A model generated the notes under the pieces. It searched no databases. It was not told the origin of the DNA and saw nothing but the letters and a program-made list of their open reading frames with translations. A program made the position numbers and the translations under genes. Positions 44,875 through 52,683 of a stretch of DNA of 64,000 nt are shown one piece after another. This DNA is from CAYSSG01 sp964433635 (GTDB taxonomy: Bacteria; Atribacterota; Phoenicimicrobiia; Phoenicimicrobiales; Stramentimicrobiaceae), in the NCBI GenBank assembly GCA_964433635.1, contig CAYSSG010000003.1, forward strand, positions 25,028 to 89,027, read 5' to 3'. How positions within the stretch are numbered: position 1 is the first letter of the stretch; every line of letters begins with the position of its first letter.

Positions 44875-45577
44875 GGTAAAAAATTTCCTCTCCCCTGAAA
44901 ACCGGACCTTCTCTGCAGACCCGCTTATTACCCTCCATGGTCTGACAGGAGCAGACCAGGCAGGCGCCGACTCCGCAGGCCATTCTTCTTTCCAGGGAAA
45001 TATAATGTGCAATATGAAATGTTTTAGCCTGATGCTCGATTTTTTTCATCATGCTCTCCGGTCCGCAGCTGAAGATAACCTGGTATCTTTCATAGAGAAT
45101 ATGATCCGTAATAAATCCTCCATAATCTATTTTCAGAAAATCAGCATAGGGACGGAATCCATCTTCAAATTCATTTCTTTCATGTAATCCAAGATAAATG
45201 TCAACAGCACTTATTCTATTTATTTTTCTTAATTGCTTGACCGTATAGAAAAGGGGAGCAATTCCGGTTGCTCCCCCTACCAGTGCAATATGGCCGGTCA
45301 CATCGGAGGGAAAGCCGTGTCCATAAGGACCATGGACGGTAATATGATCACCCGGTTTACAGGAAGCCAAAGCAGCTGTTCCCTTTCCTGAAACCTGATA
45401 TAAAAAAAGGATTCCGTCTTTGGCAATATCATGAATACTCATTGGCCTGGCTAGAAACATAGCCTGCGAGTCGACCCGAATCATGTAAAACTGACCCATC
45501 TCAGCATGGTATTCTCCGTCAATTTTGAGTAAATAATATTGATTTTTCAACGGTTGATTAAAAACTATCACAGGCAT
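44867..45577 (-). CDS. pyrK: Dihydroorotate dehydrogenase B, electron transfer subunit
   Basis: 236 residues of the ferredoxin-reductase-like family. FAD binding is marked by ARPMSIHDI, NAD binding by LVGGATGIAPLFYTV, and the [2Fe-2S] cluster by CGVGACLVCSC with a later Cys (KRVC). It transfers electrons from PyrD to NAD. GGAGGG lies 15-20 bases before the ATG at 45577, and the leader upstream contains a leader ORF, a terminator and a PyrR-like loop, which are listed separately. The rest of the pyrimidine operon is not in this window. Confidence 0.92.
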   Translation of the reverse strand: MPVIVFNQPLKNQYYLLKIDGEYHAEMGQFYMIRVDSQAMFLARPMSIHDIAKDGILFLYQVSGKGTAALASCKPGDHITVHGPYGHGFPSDVTGHIALVGGATGIAPLFYTVKQLRKINRISAVDIYLGLHERNEFEDGFRPYADFLKIDYGGFITDHILYERYQVIFSCGPESMMKKIEHQAKTFHIAHYISLERRMACGVGACLVCSCQTMEGNKRVCREGPVFRGEEIFYHE

Positions 45578-45595
45578 TTTTATATATCCTTACTC

Positions 45596-45631
45596 CCTCC
45601 TTTTAGCCTCTCCGGACTGAATTAAAGAAAG
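45596..45631 (-). promoter_or_regulatory. PyrR-like binding loop that can sequester the pyrK ribosome site
   Basis: On the minus strand the leader contains AGTCCGGAGAGGCT (45605-45618). This matches the conserved loop of PyrR-binding RNAs (AGUCCAGAGAGGCU in Bacillus) with one base change. It sits directly before the Shine-Dalgarno GGAGGG. CTTTCTTT (45624-45631) can pair with AAAGGAGG (45596-45603), counting G-U pairs, so the closed hairpin would hide the ribosome site. PyrR binding when UMP is plentiful would then block translation. This is an inference; no pyrR gene lies in the window. Confidence 0.65.
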
Positions 45632-45635
45632 TGAT

Positions 45636-45671
45636 ACAAAAAAACCTTTTCGTATCATCTACGAAAAGGTT
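45636..45671 (-). terminator. Attenuator-type terminator in the pyrKD leader
   Basis: A 12-bp perfect stem (AACCTTTTCGTA with its complement, 5-base loop) is followed on the minus strand by seven T. It lies 60-95 bases before pyrK, with no gene upstream on that strand that needs termination; therefore it is most likely an attenuator. The leader ORF ends inside its left arm. Confidence 0.75.
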
Positions 45672-45718
45672 ATATCGTTTTCCCTTGGTTTATTATGTTT
45701 TGTCAAGCAGAACATCAT
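45659..45718 (-). CDS. Short leader ORF overlapping the pyr attenuator
   Basis: 19 codons starting ATG ATG at 45718, with AAAGG eight bases upstream. Peptide: MMFCLTKHNKPRENDITFS. The TAG stop lies in the left arm of the terminator hairpin. A ribosome reaching the stop would prevent the hairpin from forming, in the way known for the pyrBI leader of enteric bacteria, where translation coupled to UTP-dependent RNA-polymerase pausing controls readthrough. Coding status is inferred from the ribosome site and the placement of the stop. Confidence 0.5.
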   Translation of the reverse strand: MMFCLTKHNKPRENDITFS

Positions 45719-45768
45719 CTATCGTACCTTTCTAGTATCCCGTACTAGATTAAAGAACTCTTATCAAA

Positions 45769-45796
45769 AGGATATCATATCTTTTTGTTTTGTCAA
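45769..45796 (-). promoter_or_regulatory. Probable promoter of pyrKD
   Basis: Minus strand TTGACA (45791-45796), 16-base spacer, TATCCT (45769-45774). Transcription would begin near 45762. A small hairpin (TCTAGTA/TACTAGA, 45732-45750) then precedes the leader ORF ribosome site. A second TTGACA at 45803-45808 has no matching -10. The rest of the 422-base gap up to tatD holds no gene that I can support. Confidence 0.5.
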
Positions 45797-45999
45797 TTTA
45801 AATGTCAAAAAATATTGTTCCCATTTATTTCATGGATCGCATAGAGGAGTACAAACAGTAAAATAAGAGATAACAGCCCTAAAATGATGAAAAATAACCT
45901 CTTCTGTATTATAATGAATCATTACTACAGTTATTATCAAACAATTTTCTGTTATATATCTATGAACACCAGGATAATTTGAAAGGAAAAACAATATAA

Positions 46000-46758
46000 A
46001 TGCAATTTGTGGAAACACATGCTCATCTGGACATGATAAAAAGAGATCCTGCTGATGTGATTCAAGACGCTTACCAGGAGGGCATCATGAAGATTGTGAC
46101 TATCGGAATTGATATAGAATCCAGCAGGAAAAACTTAAAATATGCTGAACAATTTCAAAATGTTTATACTGCCATGGGTTTTCATCCTCACGAAAGCAAA
46201 AAAATGAAAGAGGCAGAACTTGCACAACTGGAAGCAATGTTTACCCATCCCAAAAACGTTGCACTGGGCGAAATAGGATTGGATTATTATTATCAGCACA
46301 GTCCCAGAGAAATTCAGAAGATTGCCTTCAGGGAACAGATTTCCCTGGCAAAAAATCTTGACCTGCCAATCATTATTCATGACCGGGAGGCTCATGAAGA
46401 TACCAGGAAGATTCTGTCGGAAGAGGCAAAGGGCATGAAAGTGGTATTGCATTGTTTTTCAGGGGATTACGATATGGCTCAATGGTGTATCAGACAGGGA
46501 TACTTTTTTGGTATCGGAGGAGTCATCACTTTTCAGAATGCCAGAAAGTTAGTCAGGCTGATTTTAGAAATACCCCTTCATCATATCCTGCTGGAGACTG
46601 ATTCACCTTTTCTGACACCCAGTCCGTTTCGTGGAAAGCCCAATGAACCAAAGTATATTCCACTCATTGCCCTAAGGATTGCAGAATTGAAGGGAGAAAC
46701 ATTAAGCCAGGTTGCCGAAGTAACGACCCGGAACGCCAGTCAATTCTTTTCCTTTTAA
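46000..46758 (+). CDS. tatD: TatD family metal-dependent DNase
   Basis: 252 residues. Metal ligands are at ETHAHLDM (3-10), GEIGLDYYY (about 88), IIHDREA (about 126), LHCFSGD and ETDSPFL (about 203). The family comprises 3'-5' exonucleases and DNases with a TIM barrel. Length is normal. GAAAGG precedes the ATG. It runs divergently from pyrKD. Confidence 0.93.
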   Translation: MQFVETHAHLDMIKRDPADVIQDAYQEGIMKIVTIGIDIESSRKNLKYAEQFQNVYTAMGFHPHESKKMKEAELAQLEAMFTHPKNVALGEIGLDYYYQHSPREIQKIAFREQISLAKNLDLPIIIHDREAHEDTRKILSEEAKGMKVVLHCFSGDYDMAQWCIRQGYFFGIGGVITFQNARKLVRLILEIPLHHILLETDSPFLTPSPFRGKPNEPKYIPLIALRIAELKGETLSQVAEVTTRNASQFFSF

Positions 46759-46832
46759 TTTAATGCTGATCTGTGTTTTATATTTATTTTTACCTCTTTA
46801 TTGACTTAAAATAAAAAATATTGGCAGTCTGG

Positions 46833-46861
46833 TTGACATTTCAAAATTCTATGAGTAGAAT
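46833..46861 (+). promoter_or_regulatory. Promoter of the tyrosine-leader/ABC operon
   Basis: TTGACA (46833-46838), a 17-base spacer and TAGAAT (46856-46861). The transcript would start near 46868, about 27 bases before the leader peptide ATG. This is the best sigma-70 match in the 458-base gap between tatD and the ABC transporter. Confidence 0.75.
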
Positions 46862-46894
46862 AGAAAAAAGTAAATGAAGAAGAAAGAATAATTA

Positions 46895-46987
46895 ATGGTC
46901 ATAGAGATAGAATTTTCTGCTAAATTGCATAAGAGATACTACTATTATTACTATTATATTCCGGAGGTAAGTGCCTATCGGGATTGA
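46895..46987 (+). CDS. Tyrosine-rich leader peptide
   Basis: A 30-codon ORF from ATG 46895 to TGA 46985-46987. Codons 15-21 are seven consecutive tyrosine codons (TAC TAC TAT TAT TAC TAT TAT, 46937-46957), preceded by LHKR and followed by IPEVSAYRD with one more Tyr. The ribosome site is weak (AGAAAG, eight bases upstream). A run of this kind directly before a terminator, with an alternative pairing overlapping the end of the ORF, is the signature of a transcription-attenuation leader. Stalling at Tyr codons during Tyr shortage would leave the next segment free to form the antiterminator. The ORF is too short for gene finders. Confidence 0.75.
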   Translation: MVIEIEFSAKLHKRYYYYYYYIPEVSAYRD

Positions 46988-47069
46988 TAGTGATCAGTAA
47001 GTACAATTAAATTCCGATACGAAGAGACACAGGCATTTACCTCTGAGAGATGCCTGTGGTTTTATTTTT
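46964..47069 (+). promoter_or_regulatory. Antiterminator / terminator switch
   Basis: Terminator: CACAGGCAT (47028-47036) pairs with ATGCCTGTG (47050-47058), followed by GTTTTATTTTT. Antiterminator: GAGGTAAGTGCCT (46964-46976) can pair over 13 bases, with one G-U pair, with AGGCATTTACCTC (47031-47043). The two structures share 47031-47036 and cannot coexist. The first antiterminator arm lies in the last codons of the leader ORF, so a ribosome that finishes the ORF covers it, and a ribosome stalled at the start of the Tyr run leaves it open. Confidence 0.75.
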
Positions 47070-47071
47070 AT

Positions 47072-47110
47072 CCACGGGTGTGTGAAGCATTCGTGGTTTT
47101 TTATTTTTAT
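47072..47110 (+). terminator. Second tandem terminator in the leader
   Basis: CCACGGGTG (47072-47080) pairs with CATTCGTGG (47088-47096), including two G-U pairs, with a 7-base loop, and is followed by TTTTTTATTTTTATT. It backs up the first terminator 3 bases downstream; I do not see an alternative pairing that would release it. Confidence 0.6.
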
Positions 47111-47216
47111 TACCGGAAGGTTATCCGGCAGGAAAGGGGGATGATGGACCAGTCAATAAAATTCTTTTCGGTCATGTTTTTGTAAAGGAAAGAAAATAAA
47201 AAAGGAGGAAATAAAG

Positions 47217-48242
47217 TTGAAAAAAAATGTATGTCACTTAAATTTACGGTTCAGTTTTCTAGTCACGGTGACTGTGCTGGGTCTGCTGTTTATGGGTATA
47301 TCGGCTGGAGCGGAGCAGCTGCACATTGGCATCAGCCAGATTGTGGAGCATCCTGCATTGGATAATTGTCGGGATGGTTTTGTAGACGGAATGGAAAAAG
47401 CCGGATATGTTCAGGGTGAAGATGTGATCTATGATTTCCAGAATGCTCAGGGAGAGTTCAGTAATGCCATCTCCATTGCCCAGAAATTCAAGGATGATAA
47501 GGTAGATTTAATTGTAGCTATTTCTACACCTATTGCCCAGGCTTCGGCCCAGGTTACCAGTGAAGTTCCCATTATTATCGGAGCTATTTCAGATCCTGTA
47601 GCAGCCAATATTGCTGCCAGTTGGGAGAGTTCGGGGAATAATGTGACAGGTATGTCTGATGCGGCACCCAACGAAGCACAATTAAACCTGATTCCCAGGT
47701 TCTTCCCGCAGGCTAAACGCGTGGGAACGATTTATAATGCAGGTGAAGCGAACTCTGTGGTACAAGTAGAACTTTCCCGGGAGATATGCCGAAATCTGGA
47801 TCTGGAATTAGTAGAAGTCACTGCAAGTAATTCGAATGAGGTACTGATGGCTGCACAGTCGTTGGTCGGCAGGGCTGATATTTTCTATATTGTAACGGAT
47901 AATGTAGCAGTATCTGCCTTCAACTCCATTGTGAAAGTTTCCCTGGAAGAGAAGATACCTATTCTGGTAGCTGATCCTACCTTTGTTCCGGAGGGAGGTT
48001 TAACCTCTTACGGTATTGATTACTTTACTCTGGGGCAGAAGAGTGCTGAGAAGGCAGTTCAGGTACTGAAAGGGAGTCTGCCTTCGGAGGTACCTATCGG
48101 TAAATTAAGTCAACCGGAAGAATTGTCTTTTGTCATTAATATGGATATAGCAAAACAGTTAGAGCTGGAGATTCCGGAAGAGCTGGTAAAAGAAGCAGAT
48201 GAAATCATCCTATCAGGTATATCCTGGAATCGCAGCGAATAA
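47217..48242 (+). CDS. ABC transporter substrate-binding protein (TrpX-like)
   Basis: 341 residues with a signal peptide (about 1-32, ending ISAGAEQ) and an ABC_sub_bind-type periplasmic binding fold: IGISQIVEHPALDNCRDGF, AISTPIAQASAQV, VGTIYNAGEANSV and the ending DYFTLGQKSAEKAVQVL. The family includes the TrpX protein of amino-acid importers controlled by tryptophan or tyrosine signals in Firmicutes. Translation starts at TTG 47217, eight bases after AAAGGAGG. Given the Tyr-rich leader, tyrosine or a precursor is the likely ligand. It probably lies on the outer face of the membrane, perhaps as a lipid-free binding protein. Confidence 0.88.
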   Translation: MKKNVCHLNLRFSFLVTVTVLGLLFMGISAGAEQLHIGISQIVEHPALDNCRDGFVDGMEKAGYVQGEDVIYDFQNAQGEFSNAISIAQKFKDDKVDLIVAISTPIAQASAQVTSEVPIIIGAISDPVAANIAASWESSGNNVTGMSDAAPNEAQLNLIPRFFPQAKRVGTIYNAGEANSVVQVELSREICRNLDLELVEVTASNSNEVLMAAQSLVGRADIFYIVTDNVAVSAFNSIVKVSLEEKIPILVADPTFVPEGGLTSYGIDYFTLGQKSAEKAVQVLKGSLPSEVPIGKLSQPEELSFVINMDIAKQLELEIPEELVKEADEIILSGISWNRSE

Positions 48243-48278
48243 ATGAAAACTAATGAGAGGAAAAGGAGTTAACGAAAT

Positions 48279-49205
48279 ATGACTTGGAGCTTAGTATTAC
48301 ATGCAATAGAGCAGGGATTTGTATTTGGTATTATGGCTTTAGGAGTTTATATTGCCTTTCAGGTATTGAATTTTCCTGATTTAAGTGTAGACGGAAGTTT
48401 CCCCCTTGGTGCCGCTATCAGTGCTAAAATTATTTTTTCTGGAGGTCATCCGATTACGGCGATTCTTTGGGCTATTGTCGGCGGTCTACTGGCAGGGGGC
48501 CTGACAGCTTTCTTTCATACCAGACTCAAGTTTACCAATCTGCTTTCGGGAATTCTAACCATGACCATGCTCTATTCGGTTAACCTGAGAATCATGGGAA
48601 AATCGAATATTCCCCTTTTAGGGAAAAAAACCATTCTTGATTTGATTCAAGGCTTTTTTCCTAACTTTTCCATTGATCAGTTGACTCCTTTACTCTTCTT
48701 ATTGATTATTATACTGGTAAAGATATTGCTGGATTATTTTCTATGCACAGAAATAGGCATGGCCATTCGGGCAACGGGAGATAATGAACAGATGATTCGC
48801 AGCCTGGGAGTAGATACCAGGAAAACGAAGATTGTTGGCTTGTGCCTTTCTAACGGACTAGTTGCCTTATCCGGTTCTCTCTTTGCCCAGTATTCCGGAT
48901 TTGCAGATGTAGGCATGGGTATCGGTACCATCGTGTCCGGTCTGGCTTCAGTGATTATCGGGCACAGTATCATTAAGAATGGCGGGATTGCCTGGATGAC
49001 TTCCAGTGTCATTGTAGGCTCAATCATTTACCGGGCAACGGTGATGATTGCCTTGAGATACGGATACAGGTTTGGTTTTCAGCCCGGAGATTTGAAATTG
49101 ATTTCTGTAGCATTGGTCGTTATTGCCTTAACTTTCCCTTCATTCAAGGGAAGAATAAAGACGATGGTTACATCCAACGGTTCAAACGGAAAAGAAAACG
49201 GATAA
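48279..49205 (+). CDS. ABC transporter permease (TrpY-like)
   Basis: 308 residues with about nine membrane helices of the BPD_transp_2 family (LivH-related). Family segments are GVYIAFQVLNFPDLSVDGSF and AIRATGDNEQMIRSLGVD, the latter resembling the cytoplasmic EAA-type contact loop. AAAAGGAG precedes the ATG. It works with the neighbouring ATPase and binding protein; only one permease gene is present, so it probably forms a homodimer. Confidence 0.88.
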   Translation: MTWSLVLHAIEQGFVFGIMALGVYIAFQVLNFPDLSVDGSFPLGAAISAKIIFSGGHPITAILWAIVGGLLAGGLTAFFHTRLKFTNLLSGILTMTMLYSVNLRIMGKSNIPLLGKKTILDLIQGFFPNFSIDQLTPLLFLLIIILVKILLDYFLCTEIGMAIRATGDNEQMIRSLGVDTRKTKIVGLCLSNGLVALSGSLFAQYSGFADVGMGIGTIVSGLASVIIGHSIIKNGGIAWMTSSVIVGSIIYRATVMIALRYGYRFGFQPGDLKLISVALVVIALTFPSFKGRIKTMVTSNGSNGKENG

Positions 49206-49223
49206 CCAAAAGAGGAGAGAATC

Positions 49224-50015
49224 ATGTTAAATTTAAGAAATGTACATAAATGCTTTGCCAGGGGTACTTCTCATGAAGTACAAGCTTTACGGGGAATCAG
49301 TGTACATATTGCAGAAGGTGATTTTGTGACTGTTATTGGCAGTAACGGTGCCGGTAAAACAACACTCCTGAATATTATTTCCGGAACGGTACTGCCTGAT
49401 AAGGGTGTCATCAGAATTAATCAGCAGGATGTCAGCGGGGAGGCTGAACATGACAGAGCCAGATTAATTGGCCGCGTTTTTCAGGATCCTTTAATGGGTA
49501 CCGCTCCTTCCATGACGATTGAGGAAAATCTGGTACTTTCCATCAAGCGTTCCGGCAGGGGATTAAGTCCCGGTTTGAACAGCCAGAGAAAAAAATTCTT
49601 TCGGGATAAGTTAGCCCAGCTTGAATTAGGTCTGGAAAATATGCTCTCTAAAAAGGTAGCTTTACTGTCCGGTGGGCAGAGGCAAGCCTTAACCATCTTG
49701 ATGGCTACCATGTTTAATCCCATACTGCTCCTTCTGGATGAGCATACTGCTTCCCTTGATCCGGAGATCAGTAAAAAAATTCAGGGTATTACCCAGGATA
49801 TAGTGACCGAAAAGAAATTAACCACGGTCATGATAACCCATAACATGCAAGAGGCGTTAAGATCAGGGAATCGAACTATCATGATGGATCGTGGTCGGAT
49901 CATTCTGGATATTTCCGGAAAAAAGAGAGAGGATATCACCATCGATTATCTGTTAAAGCAGTTTTCAAAATTGAGGAAAGAAGAATATATTGAAGATGAA
50001 ATGGTTTTGGTATGA
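49224..50015 (+). CDS. ABC transporter ATP-binding protein (TrpZ-like)
   Basis: 263 residues. Walker A is GSNGAGKTTLLN (about 38-49), the signature is LLSGGQRQALT, Walker B is LLLLDEHTASLDP, and the switch His lies in VMITHNMQEAL. It is the ATPase of the TrpX-type importer and the last gene of the operon. A GAGGAGAG site precedes ATG 49224, and a terminator follows. Confidence 0.92.
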   Translation: MLNLRNVHKCFARGTSHEVQALRGISVHIAEGDFVTVIGSNGAGKTTLLNIISGTVLPDKGVIRINQQDVSGEAEHDRARLIGRVFQDPLMGTAPSMTIEENLVLSIKRSGRGLSPGLNSQRKKFFRDKLAQLELGLENMLSKKVALLSGGQRQALTILMATMFNPILLLLDEHTASLDPEISKKIQGITQDIVTEKKLTTVMITHNMQEALRSGNRTIMMDRGRIILDISGKKREDITIDYLLKQFSKLRKEEYIEDEMVLV

Positions 50016-50080
50016 AATGTTTTTTCTTTTGTGAAAAAAAACCTGATTGATATGTTGTTATCCTTTGAAACCGTATAAAG

Positions 50081-50111
50081 AATCTCCTGAGTTACCCCGG
50101 GAGATTTTTTA
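50081..50111 (+). terminator. Terminator of the ABC operon
   Basis: AATCTCC (50081-50087) pairs with GGAGATT (50100-50106), followed by TTTTTATTT. Confidence 0.7.
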
Positions 50112-50182
50112 TTTATGGTAAAATAAAATAAGGAATATATTTTTCTACTTTACAGGGAAAGAACACCGGGGTAAATGTTACC

Positions 50183-51391
50183 ATGACCGAAAGATTATAT
50201 CATGATGATGCCTACCAGATAACTTTTCAGGGGACCATCGTAAGTCAATATCCTCATCAGGGAAAATATGCTCTCATCCTGAATCGAACCTGTTTCTATC
50301 CCGAAAGCGGAGGCCAGACCTGTGACCGGGGAACTATTGCGGGAATACAGGTGCTGAACGTTCAGGAAGTTAATGGCAATATTATTCATTACCTACCGGA
50401 GGAGCTAAAGGCAAATGCCGGTGATAAGGTAAACGGCGAAATAGATTGGCCATACCGATTTGATCATATGCAGCAGCATAGCGGACAACATATTCTTTCC
50501 GGTGTTTTGATGGACCTGTGGCAGAGGGAAACCCAGTCATTTCATATGGGTGAACATTACTGTACCATTGATATACCTGCTATACCTTTTGATGACCGGG
50601 TGGTTAGCAGGCTGGAAGAGAAGGTCAATCAAATTATTTTGGAAAACAAACCGATCCGTCACTATTATTTAAAAGACATTAACGATTTGAAGAGTGAAAA
50701 AATAAGGAAATTACAGGAAATCCATGAAAAATTAAGGATGATTGAGGTGGACAAATATGACCTGACTGCCTGCGGGGGAACCCATTGCCGTCATACCGGC
50801 GAAATAGGAATTATCAAGATAACAGGCTGGGAGAATTCTAAGGATAAAATCAGGATTTCTTTTCTCTGCGGTTATCGCGCATTGGCGGATTATCAGAAAA
50901 AACATCAGGTGACGAAAAAACTTTCTCTCATCCTAACTACTGGAATTGATCGGTTAGAGGAAAAGATTGCCAGGTTAAACCGGGAAAACAAGGACTTGAA
51001 CAAGCAATATAACAAGGCAGAAAAAAACCTGCTTCGGTTTGAAACTGAGGAACTCCTTGCTGAAGGTAGTGTGCGACAAAAAGGTATGTTGGCGGTCAGG
51101 AAGATATTTTCAGAGAAGTCTCTGGAATCACTTCAGCAGATTGTTTCCCTTCTGATTGGCCAGAATAAATGTATCGCTATTCTGGGCGCTGAAAAACCGG
51201 GTCCGGTCCTGTGTTTTGGCCGTTCCCGTGACCTTACGCTGCATGCGGGAGCATTGATGCAGAAGATTGTCACAGATTGTCATGGCAAGGGTGGAGGATC
51301 TGATTTTTTGGCTGTGGGAAAATTTGAAAGGGTGGCGGATATGCAAAATGCCTTTCAGAAGATCAACACTTTGATGGTGCAGGGGAAGTAA
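50183..51391 (+). CDS. Alanyl-tRNA editing protein with DHHA1 domain (AlaX-like)
   Basis: 402 residues. The N-terminal barrel has NRTCFYPESGGQTCDRG. The editing-site zinc ligands are HMQQHSGQHIL (about 94-104) and CGGTHCRHTGEIG (about 196). A coiled helix follows, then a C-terminal DHHA1 domain with CHGKGGGSDF. The architecture is that of the long AlaX form that hydrolyses mischarged Ser- or Gly-tRNA-Ala in trans. It has no synthetase domain. The ribosome site is weak (GGGG, 11 bases upstream). Confidence 0.9.
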   Translation: MTERLYHDDAYQITFQGTIVSQYPHQGKYALILNRTCFYPESGGQTCDRGTIAGIQVLNVQEVNGNIIHYLPEELKANAGDKVNGEIDWPYRFDHMQQHSGQHILSGVLMDLWQRETQSFHMGEHYCTIDIPAIPFDDRVVSRLEEKVNQIILENKPIRHYYLKDINDLKSEKIRKLQEIHEKLRMIEVDKYDLTACGGTHCRHTGEIGIIKITGWENSKDKIRISFLCGYRALADYQKKHQVTKKLSLILTTGIDRLEEKIARLNRENKDLNKQYNKAEKNLLRFETEELLAEGSVRQKGMLAVRKIFSEKSLESLQQIVSLLIGQNKCIAILGAEKPGPVLCFGRSRDLTLHAGALMQKIVTDCHGKGGGSDFLAVGKFERVADMQNAFQKINTLMVQGK

Positions 51392-51422
51392 GTCTATACT
51401 ATCCTTCTGGTGAGACATATCA

Positions 51423-52589
51423 ATGATAATAAGAGAAAAAAATCGTTTTCTTAAAAACAATCAAATAAAAATAATTGCTACGACCATCCTTCTGCTTATC
51501 ATGATGCTATTCATGTGCACAACGCAGGCTGATGCCCGGCAGGACCGGGACTTCGAGAAGGAAGAGAAGATCGGTCAAAAGATGGCTGATAGAATTGAGA
51601 AGAAATATGGTGTCATTGAGGATGAGGAGAAACTGGATAAGGTCAAATTTATCGGCAAGCATCTGCAGGATATCTCTGGTTATCCGGAGATCAACTATCA
51701 ATTTCATATTATTGATCGAGAAGGGCCCAATGCCTATGCATTTCCAGGAGGATTCATTTTTCTTACACCAGAACTGTTTGAATATATCCACTCTGATGAT
51801 GAACTGGCTGCCGTGATTGCCCATGAAATGGGGCATGTCATTCACCAGCACTCCATTAAGCAGATGCAGGACAATCGGAAGATGAAGATTGTAGAGCTGG
51901 TAGCCATATTATTAACCGGAGACCCTGCGATAGGGCTTCTGGGTGAGTTGACCACGATTACCCTTCTGAACTCTTATCGCCGGGAATACGAAGAGGAAGC
52001 TGATTTGACTGCCCTTGAGCTGCTGATTAAAAGCCCGGTCTATTACCCGGTGGCTTTATTAACCTATTTTGAGCGTGTCAACAGCGAATATCTGCTTAAA
52101 CCTGACAGGAATCTGGGAATTTTCCAGACTCATCCTGATGTGCAAGAACGGATTAAAAAGGTAAAACAGTATCTGAGGGATAATGGTATTGAAGTAGATC
52201 GCCGTCTGACGACCAACTATTTATGGGTAGACGGCGAGGTCCGGAAGCAGGGGAACATTCAAGTAGCCAGGATACTCCTGAACGAGGAAGAGATCCTGTC
52301 TTTTTCCGGAAGTGAAGAAGAATCGCTTTACCGGAAAATGATGGAAGTGAAATCAAAATTAGACCGATCACTGACGATAGATCTGGAACCTTATGAAATC
52401 GTTCTGTATACAGATGGAGAGAAAAGTACTTTGCGGATCGGCAGTGAAAAGATTATATCTTTATCCAGGGAAGAGATTGATTTTTTGAATGTACCTGCAG
52501 CTGAAGTGTTGCAGCAGGCAAAGGAAAAAATTTCCAGAATCTTCTGGCAACTCAAATTAAAACTGCCTGCTCTGCTGGTAACTGATTAA
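51423..52589 (+). CDS. M48 family zinc metallopeptidase, exported
   Basis: 388 residues. The N-terminal hydrophobic segment (about 13-34) is a signal sequence or anchor. The zinc motif HEMGHVIHQHS is at about residue 134, and the third ligand is in EYEEEADLTALELL (about 190). The extracytoplasmic M48 type resembles BepA/LoiP-like quality-control peptidases. After residue 270 a further domain without a clear match contains SLTIDLEPYEIVLY. Unlike the pseudo-M48 protein at 13.2 kb, the catalytic residues are intact. It lies 31 bases after the AlaX-like gene. Confidence 0.87.
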   Translation: MIIREKNRFLKNNQIKIIATTILLLIMMLFMCTTQADARQDRDFEKEEKIGQKMADRIEKKYGVIEDEEKLDKVKFIGKHLQDISGYPEINYQFHIIDREGPNAYAFPGGFIFLTPELFEYIHSDDELAAVIAHEMGHVIHQHSIKQMQDNRKMKIVELVAILLTGDPAIGLLGELTTITLLNSYRREYEEEADLTALELLIKSPVYYPVALLTYFERVNSEYLLKPDRNLGIFQTHPDVQERIKKVKQYLRDNGIEVDRRLTTNYLWVDGEVRKQGNIQVARILLNEEEILSFSGSEEESLYRKMMEVKSKLDRSLTIDLEPYEIVLYTDGEKSTLRIGSEKIISLSREEIDFLNVPAAEVLQQAKEKISRIFWQLKLKLPALLVTD

Positions 52590-52604
52590 CCTTTCCAAAC
52601 AAAA

Positions 52605-52650
52605 GAGACCCGGTATAGCTTGAAGATGTTCAAAGATATACACGGGTCTC
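52605..52650. terminator. Bidirectional terminator between convergent genes
   Basis: GAGACCCG (52605-52612) pairs with CGGGTCTC (52643-52650), with an additional TATA/TATA pairing across one bulge. It lies between the M48 peptidase and the NSS transporter, which converge here. A-rich sequence at the left and no long T run make its strength uncertain. Confidence 0.55.
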
Positions 52651-52683
52651 ATATCTTCTATATACAGTTACTTGCTAATATTC

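Noticed and set aside
45830..46018. 62-residue open frame on the minus strand
   Set aside because: It overlaps the tatD start, has no ribosome site and lies before the pyrKD promoter; it is hydrophobic by chance composition.
46815..46845. TTGGCAG followed by TTGAC, considered as a second sigma-54 promoter
   Set aside because: The -12 element lacks the GC pair and the site overlaps a near-perfect sigma-70 promoter.
46868..47216. T-box riboswitch before the TrpX-type operon
   Set aside because: No AGGGTGGNACCGCG-type T-box sequence or specifier loop is visible; the Tyr-rich ORF with competing stems explains the region better.
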